NCBI GenBank assembly: GCA_934445035.1
Contig: CAKSDI010000002.1
Coordinates: 124,001 to 188,000, forward strand
Direction of reading: 5' to 3'
Source: an uncultured Eubacteriales bacterium
GTDB lineage: Bacteria; Bacillota; Clostridia; Oscillospirales; Acutalibacteraceae
DNA: 64,000 bases
Part shown: positions 34,401-40,564 of the stretch, in pieces
How positions within the stretch are numbered: the stretch's first letter is position 1
Layout of the letters: each line of letters starts with the position of its first letter
The notes under the pieces: model-generated
The model's database searches: none
What the model was told of the DNA's origin: nothing
What the model saw: the letters and a program-made list of their open reading frames with translations, nothing else
Position numbers and translations under genes: made by a program

Positions 34401-34916
34401 ATGAAAAGCGGCAACAGCGGAGCGGCGAGAGGAACGGCTATGCATAAGGTTATGCAGTTTATAGACTTTAATTCTGTTGACCTTGATAAAGAGCTTGAAA
34501 GGCTTTATGAGTGGAAGTTTATATCCGAAGAAGAATTAAAGCTTATAAATAAGGAAAATTTAGAAAAATTCCTTTCTTCGGCTCTTGCACAGAGAATAAA
34601 AAATGCCAAAGATATAAAAAGAGAAATGAGATTTTTATGCCGTGTGGAGGCAGGCGCTTTTGATCGGGAGCTTTCTGAAAAGGAGAAAAAAGAACCCGTT
34701 ATAATTCAGGGAGCGATCGATCTTTGCTTTATTGAAAACGGCGAGATCGTTATTGTGGACTTTAAAACCGATTATGTCAAATCCAAAGAAGAGCTTGCCG
34801 AAAGATATAAGGAGCAGCTTGAAATTTATTCCTTTGCCGCAAAAAAAATATTAAATGCAAATGTAAAAGAAAGAATTTTATATTCTTTTTATTTGGGCGA
34901 AGAAGTAAAAATATGA
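31425..34916 (+). CDS. addA: ATP-dependent helicase/nuclease AddA subunit
   Basis: This 1163-residue UvrD-like helicase and nuclease is the motor of AddAB. The Q motif FTPSQNAAV and Walker A AAAGSGKTAVL lie at the N-terminus (about 5-30). Motif II VLVDEFQDVND is at about 394, with the further motifs LSENFRSR, TIKTFHGSKGLQYP and LLYVGMTRAEEKL. The C-terminal nuclease carries GAIDLCFIENG and IVDFKTDYV with the metal-binding Asp and Lys. It starts inside the end of addB (GAGAAAGGAG site), so the subunits are made together. A MITE-like element and a terminator follow directly. Confidence 0.96.
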   Translation: MGINFTPSQNAAVKAKGSVFVSAAAGSGKTAVLSSRVVSLLTDRSDPVSADRLLVVTFTNDAAAEMRARIEKKLNEECLKNPHDRLLLRQKYLLPSADICTIDSFCINLIRDNFELCGISPDFKVSSGESLNEERSAVLRNIFEDRLIKNEPAFKMLLNIADCEYDEKNLLSYVLAVYEKGQNMPSPEAFYNSLKAPYSIAFDKEHIWQKILFKKAKRLAEDLKKCVMQAANAGSFLQVNREAVLKDCETLSLLADEISDLINSEDWDKIYSLMRSSEIPRIKSGDKTDPNYIDYKDFRDEYKKCNTELKSIFNKCSSDIENDLKKSLPAVSMFVDIVKEFSDKFFEVCLEKNELTFSMTEQIALHLLAEEKDGEFVPTAVSEKIIARYSEVLVDEFQDVNDLQDMLFDILSDHGKKLFAVGDVKQSIYGFRGSNPKNFIRRKNACVPYADIKSDKPQKIILSENFRSREEVCNFINFSFSKLMDGRIGDIVYNEEEMLKCSGSFCPTLNNSTDILLCDADSDDTAESPEKPELEAAAVADYIEELIKSGFKVSSDAGERNVTYEDIAILLPALKNKADYFADELNRRNIPVNYGSEEFFETFEVSVFISLLKIIDNPKSDIDLLAVMLSPMFGFSSEEAALIRAGFKKSSFYSAVVYASENGNEKCAEFLKSISDMRLKATVLPCDELAYECMQATDFLSVCSGLVGGERKRANLNTLLTVISDICSDSSSDLSSVLKRLKSSDNIKTVFTGEGGVTIKTFHGSKGLQYPVCILANLGTQFNEIDIRQNIIFDENCGMGLAFFDYGVDERVKNIGYDAISEYKKLKNIEEKMRLLYVGMTRAEEKLVLSFASSSMEKTLNNIAASIDRDKLKICDKVLFKSNNMMNWIAACALMTNGSNDLKKFYGIENFEGCKDLKINFKICTDLNRKADKKSEEELIAPDIKTVQKLKENFDYKYPYEGLTSLRSKASVSLLANKAEADSFAFCAKPSFMKSGNSGAARGTAMHKVMQFIDFNSVDLDKELERLYEWKFISEEELKLINKENLEKFLSSALAQRIKNAKDIKREMRFLCRVEAGAFDRELSEKEKKEPVIIQGAIDLCFIENGEIVIVDFKTDYVKSKEELAERYKEQLEIYSFAAKKILNANVKERILYSFYLGEEVKI

Positions 34917-34920
34917 AATA

Positions 34921-35189
34921 GACAATACAATCAGGATACAACGCTTCTCATAGCGAAAATTTGTCCGATTATATTGTCTCGTCATTTGAAATACGTCAGT
35001 ATTCCTGCATTCCTCGACTTCATAATCAAAAAAATTTTCTCGCTATGAGTCGAAGATATGTTAAGAAAACGGCGCTGTTTAGCGGCGCGGCGCCCGACCG
35101 AAGAATACTGTCGTATTGTGAGCGGAGGGCAACAAAGTCGATGAATGCGCCGTTTCTTCAAAAAAGCATTGTACCCTGATTGTATTGTC
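34921..35189. mobile_element. MITE-like element, 269 bp, with 27-bp terminal inverted repeats and TA flanks
   Basis: The two ends are inverted repeats of about 27 bases, beginning GACAATACAATCAGG, with two mismatches (34921-34947 against 35163-35189). A TA dinucleotide flanks each side (34919-34920 and 35190-35191), as in the target duplication of Tc1/mariner-IS630 elements. Inside are further inverted repeats, including CATAGCGA-type arms near 34952 and 35041, and repeated CAGTATTC and GCATTC words. There is no transposase, and I judge the short 72-codon reading frame inside to be chance. It inserted in the 3' region of addA, just before the terminator. Confidence 0.75.
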
Positions 35190-35190
35190 T

Positions 35191-35232
35191 AAGCGGTTTT
35201 AGAAATTTCTAAAACCGCTTCCTTTTTTATTT
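35191..35232 (+). terminator. intrinsic terminator of addAB
   Basis: A perfect 30-base palindrome (35191-35220) is followed by CCTTTTTTATTT on the plus strand. The MITE-like element separates it from the addA stop codon. Confidence 0.85.
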
Positions 35233-35661
35233 AGTTTTAATTCTGCCCATTTGTGAATATAGATCGTTAATATAATCAAAAACCTTCTGTTTATCTTTTT
35301 TGCCCAGAATATGAACAAGCTTCAGCATATTAAGCTCTGTTTTTGACGGGAGAAACGGCAAATATTCAGAAAAAGGATTCGAGGGCGCGTGCAGCTCCAT
35401 AGGTCTTATAGGCGGTCGCATCATAGATGTAAAGGCGACATATCTGCCTTTATCGCCGTATAAAAGCCAATCCGCCGAAACTTTATAAAGCTCGCTTATC
35501 ATTTTCATCTCTTCTATAGACGGATTTCCGAGCCTTTCCATTCTTGCGTATGTGTTTCGCTTCATATTCATAAGGTCGGCGGCTTCCTGCTGAGTGTATC
35601 CTATATTTTTCCGCGCTTCGGCTATTCTTTTGTTTGTTTCGCTTGCATACTCTGTTTTCAT
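35227..35661 (-). CDS. XRE-family helix-turn-helix regulator
   Basis: This 144-residue protein has an N-terminal Cro/C1-type helix-turn-helix (about 8-62; ARKNIGYTQQEAADLMNMKRNTYARME, split at the turn) and a C-terminal part of about 80 residues that I do not recognise. Target genes are unknown. The start is the ATG at 35661, with GAGGAAATT upstream. The same frame stays open to 35775 only because it runs backwards through the tRNA gene. It is transcribed divergently from tRNA-Thr with a 56-base shared upstream region, where the tRNA promoter lies. Its binding there could affect both. Confidence 0.85.
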   Translation of the reverse strand: MKTEYASETNKRIAEARKNIGYTQQEAADLMNMKRNTYARMERLGNPSIEEMKMISELYKVSADWLLYGDKGRYVAFTSMMRPPIRPMELHAPSNPFSEYLPFLPSKTELNMLKLVHILGKKDKQKVFDYINDLYSQMGRIKTK

Positions 35662-35670
35662 AATTTCCTC

Positions 35671-35699
35671 TTGACTTAAATTTGATTTATTGATATAAT
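35671..35699 (+). promoter_or_regulatory. promoter of tRNA-Thr
   Basis: TTGACT (35671-35676), 17 bases, TATAAT (35694-35699), 18 bases before the tRNA. The -35 box touches the ribosome site of the divergent XRE gene. Confidence 0.75.
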
Positions 35700-35717
35700 T
35701 ATTCTCACAGCAATTTT

Positions 35718-35793
35718 GCTGAAGTGGCTCAGTTGGTAGAGCAGCTGATTCGTAATCAGCAGGTCGTGGGTTCAAGTCCCATCTTCAGCTCCA
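35718..35793 (+). tRNA. tRNA-Thr (anticodon CGU)
   Basis: This complete 76-base tRNA has the 7-bp acceptor stem GCTGAAG/CTTCAGC (35718-35724 with 35783-35789), the D-loop AGTTGG, the anticodon stem GCTGA/TCAGC with loop TTCGTAA (anticodon CGU, reading ACG), the T-loop TTCAAGT and an encoded CCA (35791-35793). It has its own promoter and terminator. Confidence 0.97.
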
Positions 35794-35826
35794 AAAATCC
35801 CGTTCACTTTAGTGGGCGGGATTTTT
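35793..35826 (+). terminator. intrinsic terminator of tRNA-Thr
   Basis: A strong stem pairs AAAAATCCCG with CGGGATTTTT, plus inner TTCACT/AGTGGG pairs. From here to the promoter at 36004 I see only AT-rich sequence with an ACTTATTAC/GTAATAAGT inverted repeat and no gene. Confidence 0.85.
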
Positions 35827-36003
35827 ACTTATTACTTCTTACCTCTTCACTCTTCCTTCAAAATAAATTCAGCAAAAGATTTTTAGTAGGTAATAAGTAA
35901 GATGTTTTTTATATAAATATTGTATTTTATATGCCAAAATATGTCAAGTGAAAAATAAAAATATCTTAAAAATTTGCATTTTGGCGAAATGTGAAAAATA
36001 TTG

Positions 36004-36032
36004 TTGTTTTTTAAAAATAAAAATGATATAAT
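36004..36032 (+). promoter_or_regulatory. promoter of the second degV gene
   Basis: TTGTTT (36004-36009), 17 bases, TATAAT (36027-36032), 50 bases before the start codon. Confidence 0.5.
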
Positions 36033-36082
36033 ACTTTTTGCAATATAATATAATGTATTAAAACTTTCGGAGGTACAAAAAA

Positions 36083-36943
36083 TTGAGCAGCGAAAATATA
36101 ATTATAACCAGCGACTCGACGACCGATCTCGGTCCCGCTCTTCTTGAAAGATACGGTATCGAAATACTCCCGCTCGGCGTAACTCTCGGCAGCGAGTGTT
36201 ATAAAGACGGCGTGGATATTACTCCCGATGATATATATGCACATCACGATAAAACAGGTGAATTACCTAAAACAACGGCAACGAATGTCGGCGAATGTGA
36301 AGAGTTCTTTAAAAAGTTCGTTGATATGGGTAAAACCGTTATTCATTTCACTATAAGCTCGGATATGTCTTCGACTTATAACAACGCCTGCCTTGCCGCG
36401 GAAGAATTTGAAAATGTTTATGTTATCGATTCACGCAATCTTTCAACAGGCGGCGGTCTTTTAGTGCTTGCGGCGGAGGATATGGTCGCACAGGGAATGA
36501 AAGCCGAAGAGATAGTCGAAAAAATAAAAGAGCTTACGGATTATGTGGACGCTTCTTTTGTTATAAACAGCCTTGAATACCTTTATAAAGGCGGCAGATG
36601 CTCCGCTCTATCAATGATGGGTGCAAACCTTTTAAAGCTTAAGCCCTGCATTGAGGTTAAGAACGGAAAAATGGGCGTAGCTAAAAAATACCGCGGCAAG
36701 TATAACGAAGTTCTTCTCGAATATGTTAAGGACAGACTTGCAGACGGCGACGATATTGTTAAAGACAGGGTGTTTATCACTCACGCAGGCGTTGATGAAA
36801 GCACTGTAAACGAAGTCCTTGAGCTCGTTAAGAAAACTCTTGATTTTAAAGAAGTTTTTGTAACAAGGGCTAGCTGCACCGTTTCCTCTCACTGCGGAGC
36901 GGATACTTTAGGCGTGCTGTTTATCAGAAAATCAAAAATATAA
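36083..36943 (+). CDS. DegV family fatty-acid-binding protein (second copy)
   Basis: This 286-residue DegV-family protein has the start IIITSDSTTDLGPALLERYG, the central HFTISSDMSSTYNNA segment and the NSLEYLYKGGRCSAL region of the family. Like the copy at 9770, it should bind a fatty acid for the FakA kinase. Firmicutes often keep several DegV/FakB proteins with different chain preferences. The start is TTG at 36083, nine bases after GGAGG. It is a single-gene unit next to tRNA-Thr. Confidence 0.9.
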   Translation: MSSENIIITSDSTTDLGPALLERYGIEILPLGVTLGSECYKDGVDITPDDIYAHHDKTGELPKTTATNVGECEEFFKKFVDMGKTVIHFTISSDMSSTYNNACLAAEEFENVYVIDSRNLSTGGGLLVLAAEDMVAQGMKAEEIVEKIKELTDYVDASFVINSLEYLYKGGRCSALSMMGANLLKLKPCIEVKNGKMGVAKKYRGKYNEVLLEYVKDRLADGDDIVKDRVFITHAGVDESTVNEVLELVKKTLDFKEVFVTRASCTVSSHCGADTLGVLFIRKSKI

Positions 36944-36965
36944 AGCACACTTCTTTTTAACTCTT

Positions 36966-37107
36966 TGCATAATATAATGCAGGGGGCTTTTAAGGAATTC
37001 CTGATGTTTCGGCGATAGTGTTATGCTGTCTGTAAGGTACCGAAATTTCCCCTTAAAATAGATTTGGAGCAGTAAAAAACCGTCGGTTTTTTACTGCTCC
37101 TTTTTTA
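36966..37107 (+). ncRNA. possible structured small RNA or 3' UTR element
   Basis: Between degV and sigG the plus strand can fold into a rod: 36988-36995 with 37051-37058 (TTTTAAGG/CCTTAAAA), 37007-37012 with 37040-37045 (TTTCGG/CCGAAA), and 37014-37018 with 37026-37030. A small TGCAT/ATGCA stem lies before it. A perfect terminator follows at once. It may be an independent small RNA or the 3' end of the degV transcript. I do not recognise the family. Confidence 0.3.
37066..37107. terminator. strong bidirectional terminator between degV and sigG
   Basis: A perfect 17-bp stem pairs 37066-37082 with 37084-37100 around a one-base gap, with TTTTTTATT on the plus side. Confidence 0.85.
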
Positions 37108-37875
37108 TTATTTGCTTTTTATCTTCTTGATAGCTCCTTTTTCAAGCCTTGAAACCTGCGCTTGTGAAATCCCTATTTCTTCGGATACCTCCATTTGTGT
37201 TTTGCCCTGCATAAATCTCAGCGTTAAAATGGATTTCTCCCTGTCGCTGAGCTTTTTTATTGAGTCCTTTAAAACCAGCTCGTCTATCCAGCTGTCTGCA
37301 CCGCCGCTGTCGCCTATTTGATCGAGGACATATATCGTGTCTCCGCCGTCGTTATAAACAGGATCGTAAAGCGACACGGGATCGACTATACTTTCAAGCG
37401 CTATAACCACATCTTCTCTCGGTATATCGATCTCGTTAGCTATTTCGGTGACTGTCGGTTCTCTTAAAAGCTTTGCTAAAAGTCTTTCTTTTGCCTGCAT
37501 AGCCTTGTAGGCGGTATCTTTTATCGATCTGCTCACTCTCACGGCGTTATTGTCCCTCAAATATCTTCTTATTTCGCCTATGATCATCGGCACGGCATAG
37601 GTGGAAAAGCGGACATTTTGGCTTATATCAAAATTATCTATAGATTTCATCAGCCCTATGCAGCCTATCTGAAAAAGATCATCGGGCGGCTCGCCTCTGC
37701 CGGTGAATTTTTGGACTACGCTTAAAACAAGCCTTAAATTACCTTTGACAAGATCTTCCCGCGCCTTTTTATCGCCCTGCTTTACCTTTTTTAAAAGCGC
37801 TTCTTTTTCCTTTTCCTTTAAAAGAGGAAGATTTGCCGTGTCAACTCCGCAAATACAGACCTTATTGTTATACAT
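37108..37875 (-). CDS. sigG: forespore RNA polymerase sigma-G factor
   Basis: This 255-residue sigma factor has the SigG N-terminus NKVCICGVDTANLPLL, where SpoIIAB contact is known in Bacillus. It then has region 2 (about 55-125; GRGEPPDDLFQIGCIGLMKSID split), region 3 (about 135-190) and region 4 (about 205-252; QMEVSEEIGISQAQVSRLEKG). SigG drives late forespore genes such as germination receptors and small acid-soluble proteins. In many Clostridia it follows spoIIGA-sigE; here it stands alone and faces ispE. The promoter upstream resembles the sigma-F class, as expected. The ATG has a CGAGGTGCCG site. Confidence 0.96.
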   Translation of the reverse strand: MYNNKVCICGVDTANLPLLKEKEKEALLKKVKQGDKKAREDLVKGNLRLVLSVVQKFTGRGEPPDDLFQIGCIGLMKSIDNFDISQNVRFSTYAVPMIIGEIRRYLRDNNAVRVSRSIKDTAYKAMQAKERLLAKLLREPTVTEIANEIDIPREDVVIALESIVDPVSLYDPVYNDGGDTIYVLDQIGDSGGADSWIDELVLKDSIKKLSDREKSILTLRFMQGKTQMEVSEEIGISQAQVSRLEKGAIKKIKSK

Positions 37876-37904
37876 CTTCTCGGCACCTCGCTTTTCGTTT
37901 TTAT

Positions 37905-37935
37905 TATTATTACCTGAAATTTAAAACCTAAAACC
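37905..37935 (-). promoter_or_regulatory. candidate forespore (sigma-F type) promoter of sigG
   Basis: On the minus strand GGTTTTA (plus 37929-37935), 14 bases, then GGTAATAATA (plus 37905-37914), which fits the remembered sigma-F -10 consensus GGNRANAHTN. It ends 29 bases before the sigG ATG. The -35 word and spacing equal those at spoIVB. Confidence 0.55.
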
Positions 37936-37957
37936 GAAAAGGAAGAGAAGTTTTGAC

Positions 37958-37986
37958 TTGACAAGAATTTATTTAAAATTTAAAAT
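37958..37986 (+). promoter_or_regulatory. sigma-A promoter of ispE
   Basis: A perfect TTGACA (37958-37963), 17 bases, TAAAAT (37981-37986), 21 bases before the ispE ATG. Confidence 0.75.
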
Positions 37987-38007
37987 ATAATAAAGAGAGG
38001 CTGATTT

Positions 38008-38838
38008 ATGAAAATTCTTGCTAACGCTAAAATAAATTTAACGCTTGATATTCTTTATAAAAGGGAAGACGGCTATCATCAGATCGATTCGGTTATGCAG
38101 TCTATAGGTCTTTATGATGAAGTATCGGTCAAAAAATCAGATAAATTATCGGTTGAAAGTGATGATCCGGCTCTTTGCGGCGAAAAAAATTCGGGATATA
38201 TTGCCGCAAGAAATTTTTTAAGGTTTACAAAGATAAATTCAGGCGCCGAAATTAAAATTAAGAAAAATATTCCTTTAAGAGCAGGGCTCGGAGGGCCGAG
38301 CGCAGACGCGGCGGCTGTGATTTGCGCGCTGGATAAGATATATAATACTGATCTTGATTATGAGTCACTGATAAAGATAGCAAAGTCTGTAGGAGCGGAT
38401 GTTCCGTTTTGCCTTTTCGGAGGTACGGCAAGAGTGGGCGGAATAGGCGAGAAAGTAGAGCCTATGCCGATATTTTCGGATCATTATGCCGTTTTGTTTA
38501 AAGACGGCGAAAAATCCTCCACTAAGGAAATGTATGATAAAGCTGACTTAAGAGCAAAAAAACATAATTTCACAAAAGATTTTATTTCCGATCTTGTGCA
38601 GGGCAAAAAGCCTGCAAGCTTTGCTAATGATTTTATATTCGGCGATGAGCATTTTCTCGCTTTTTCATGGCTTAAGGAGGCAGGAGCCGAAATAGTTAAT
38701 CTCAGCGGAAGCGGACCTTTTGTTTACGGTGTTTTTAATAGTTATGATAAAGCTGAAAAAGCAAAAGAATTTTTAAGCGAGAGAACAAAAGATGTTTATT
38801 CAGCGCCTTTTGCAGAGCAAGGCCTTACTTTTGAATAA
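38008..38838 (+). CDS. ispE: 4-diphosphocytidyl-2-C-methyl-D-erythritol kinase
   Basis: This 276-residue GHMP kinase works in the MEP isoprenoid pathway. It starts KILANAKINLTLDIL (substrate-binding Lys and Asn), has the glycine-rich ATP loop PLRAGLGGPSADAAA (about 91-105) and GADVPFCLFGGTARVGGIGE, and the C-terminal LSGSGPFVYGVF. In the ATP loop the usual GGGSSDAA reads GGPSADAA, a common Firmicute variant. Its product leads to undecaprenol for the wall. It starts 21 bases after a perfect promoter, and spoIIR follows 53 bases later. Confidence 0.95.
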   Translation: MKILANAKINLTLDILYKREDGYHQIDSVMQSIGLYDEVSVKKSDKLSVESDDPALCGEKNSGYIAARNFLRFTKINSGAEIKIKKNIPLRAGLGGPSADAAAVICALDKIYNTDLDYESLIKIAKSVGADVPFCLFGGTARVGGIGEKVEPMPIFSDHYAVLFKDGEKSSTKEMYDKADLRAKKHNFTKDFISDLVQGKKPASFANDFIFGDEHFLAFSWLKEAGAEIVNLSGSGPFVYGVFNSYDKAEKAKEFLSERTKDVYSAPFAEQGLTFE

Positions 38839-38891
38839 AAAAATTTTTTCCGTCAATAATCTTCACATAAAAACAAGTGAGGCGGAAAATT

Positions 38892-39503
38892 ATGAAAAAC
38901 ATAAAAAGCAACAGATTACATTACGGTATTTTAATAGGTCTTATAGCGGCGGTTTTTTTTAGCTTTACTAATTTTGACGCGAAGTGTGAAAATTTAAAGG
39001 AAAGCGTGCTAAGACTTCACATTCTTGCAAATTCGGATTCTTCTGAGGATCAGGAATTAAAGCTTAAAGTGCGCGACGCGGTTTTAAAGGAATGCTCAAA
39101 AGAGCTTTCTGCCTGCGATGATCTTGATGACGCGATAATCACCGCAAAAGCAGATACAAAAAAGATCGAAAATATAGCGGATAAAGTGATAAAGGATAAC
39201 GGCTTTGATTATTCTTCCACCGTGTATATAGGAAAAAGCTTTTTTGAAACCAGGGAATACGATAACTTCACACTTCCCGCAGGAACTTATAATTCACTTA
39301 TTATAAAGCTCGGAAAAGCAAAAGGGCATAATTGGTGGTGCGTAGTTTTCCCGTCGGTATGCCTGCCTGCGGCGTCGGAAGCGAAGCTTTCGGACAGCGC
39401 CGATAAGTCCGCCGCAGAAATGGCGGAAAACCCTCAAAAATATGTTATGAAGTTTAAAACAGTCGAATGGTACGAAACAGTAAGAAAAAAATTTTTCAAA
39501 TGA
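38892..39503 (+). CDS. spoIIR: stage II sporulation protein R
   Basis: This 203-residue exported protein has an N-terminal membrane or signal segment (about 11-30) and the SpoIIR core VLRLHILANSDSSEDQ and LKLKVRDAVL, then GTYNSLIIKLGKAKGHNWWCVVFPS (split) typical of the family. It is made in the forespore under sigma-F and activates SpoIIGA to process pro-sigma-E in the mother cell. The start is ATG 38892, nine bases after GAGG; the upstream GTG at 38877 overlaps that site. I see no convincing sigma-F promoter directly upstream. Confidence 0.95.
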   Translation: MKNIKSNRLHYGILIGLIAAVFFSFTNFDAKCENLKESVLRLHILANSDSSEDQELKLKVRDAVLKECSKELSACDDLDDAIITAKADTKKIENIADKVIKDNGFDYSSTVYIGKSFFETREYDNFTLPAGTYNSLIIKLGKAKGHNWWCVVFPSVCLPAASEAKLSDSADKSAAEMAENPQKYVMKFKTVEWYETVRKKFFK

Positions 39504-39515
39504 AGTAAATTTTTC

Positions 39516-39544
39516 TTGCAATTTATAAAGATATGTGATAAAAT
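39516..39544 (+). promoter_or_regulatory. promoter of rpmE
   Basis: TTGCAA (39516-39521), 17 bases, TAAAAT (39539-39544), 33 bases before the ATG. Confidence 0.6.
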
Positions 39545-39577
39545 GTCAATGTTATCGAATTGAAAGGGGTGACCAGA

Positions 39578-39781
39578 ATGAAGGAAGGTATTCATCCGCA
39601 GTATGAAAAGGTAACTATTAAATGTGCCTGCGGTGCTGAATTTGAAACACGCTCAACTAAGAAAGACATTCGTTTGGATATTTGTTCTAAATGTCATCCG
39701 TTTTTTACAGGTAAGCAGAAGTTGGTAGATACCGGCGGTCGTGTTGACAGATTTAAAAAGCGCTTTAACATTGAAAAATAA
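39578..39781 (+). CDS. rpmE: 50S ribosomal protein L31 (zinc-binding type)
   Basis: This 67-residue protein starts MKEGIHPQYEKVTIKC and has the zinc-binding cysteines of the C+ form (CACG at about 16-19 and CSKCHPF at about 36-42), followed by the GKQKLVDTGGRVDRFKKRF tail. It joins the 30S and 50S subunits and can store zinc. The ATG at 39578 is preceded by AGGGGTGA. It is followed by its own terminator. Confidence 0.96.
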   Translation: MKEGIHPQYEKVTIKCACGAEFETRSTKKDIRLDICSKCHPFFTGKQKLVDTGGRVDRFKKRFNIEK

Positions 39782-39791
39782 TTGCCTGATC

Positions 39792-39826
39792 TTGCAGCTG
39801 CCAATTATGGCGGCTGCAATTTTTTG
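39792..39826 (+). terminator. intrinsic terminator after rpmE
   Basis: An 11-bp stem with one G-U pair (39792-39802 with 39809-39819) is followed by six T residues. Confidence 0.85.
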
Positions 39827-39844
39827 GTTTTAAAAGGAGTTTGT

Positions 39845-40462
39845 ATGGATAAGTTTCTATCGCTTGAAAAGCCTGCTTTCGGGGAATACAGCGAAAAAAG
39901 ATCACGGTTTCTTGCAAGAATTTTTCCGTGTGCAGAGAGGGAAGAGGCTCAAAGGCAAATAAGCGAAATAAGATCCGAATTTTTTGACGCCAAGCATGTT
40001 GTATTCGCTTATTCGCTCGTTTCGGGGGAATTCAAATATTCTGATGACGGCGAGCCCCATTCCACCGCAGGAAAGCCTATCTTTGATATATTAGAGGGTA
40101 AAAATTTAAAAAATATCAATGCGATAGTTGTAAGATACTTCGGAGGAGTGCTGTTAGGCCCAGGGGGACTTATGAGAGCATACGGTCAAGCGGTTAAAAA
40201 CGCGCTTGAAAACGCACAGCTTAAGGAATTTAAAAAAATGACGGTTTTTAACCTTGAATGCGCATACCCCGAGCTTAGCGAGGTCAAAAAACTGATTGCG
40301 GATAATGACGGGAAGATAATCAATTCCGAATATTCGCAGGTTATAAATACAGAGTTTTATTTGCCCGAACTTAAATCTTTAATATTTGAAGAATTGCTTA
40401 AAGAAAAATTCAACTCAAAAATTTCAGCGCAAAAACAAGGCGAAAAATATTTTTCCGAATAA
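39845..40462 (+). CDS. YigZ/IMPACT family protein
   Basis: This 205-residue protein has the UPF0029 (IMPACT) N-terminal domain with AKHVVFAYSL, SDDGEPHSTAGKPI and VVRYFGGVLLGPGGLMRAYG. A C-terminal DUF1949-type domain (about 130-200) follows. The bacterial family is linked to translation and may act as a peptidase or elongation-factor-like regulator, but its function is unproven. The ATG at 39845 has AAAAGGAG upstream; the longer frame from 39782 runs through the rpmE terminator. Confidence 0.9.
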   Translation: MDKFLSLEKPAFGEYSEKRSRFLARIFPCAEREEAQRQISEIRSEFFDAKHVVFAYSLVSGEFKYSDDGEPHSTAGKPIFDILEGKNLKNINAIVVRYFGGVLLGPGGLMRAYGQAVKNALENAQLKEFKKMTVFNLECAYPELSEVKKLIADNDGKIINSEYSQVINTEFYLPELKSLIFEELLKEKFNSKISAQKQGEKYFSE

Positions 40463-40564
40463 AAAAGAGGAAAAAAGGATTTTTTGTCTAATAATATAAA
40501 TAGAACACAAAAGTAGGTGGGATAAACGGATAATATAAGAATTAGGAGCGAAAAAACAGAGCAT

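Noticed and set aside
34961..35179. 72-codon open frame inside the MITE-like element
   Set aside because: It lies within repetitive, strongly structured DNA, resembles no protein, and lacks a convincing ribosome site.
35662..35775. N-terminal extension of the XRE regulator by 38 codons
   Set aside because: The extension is the reverse complement of the tRNA-Thr gene; a ribosome site directly precedes the internal ATG at 35661.
39782..39844. Longer reading of the YigZ-family gene starting at 39782
   Set aside because: It runs through the rpmE terminator, and the ribosome site lies just before the ATG at 39845.
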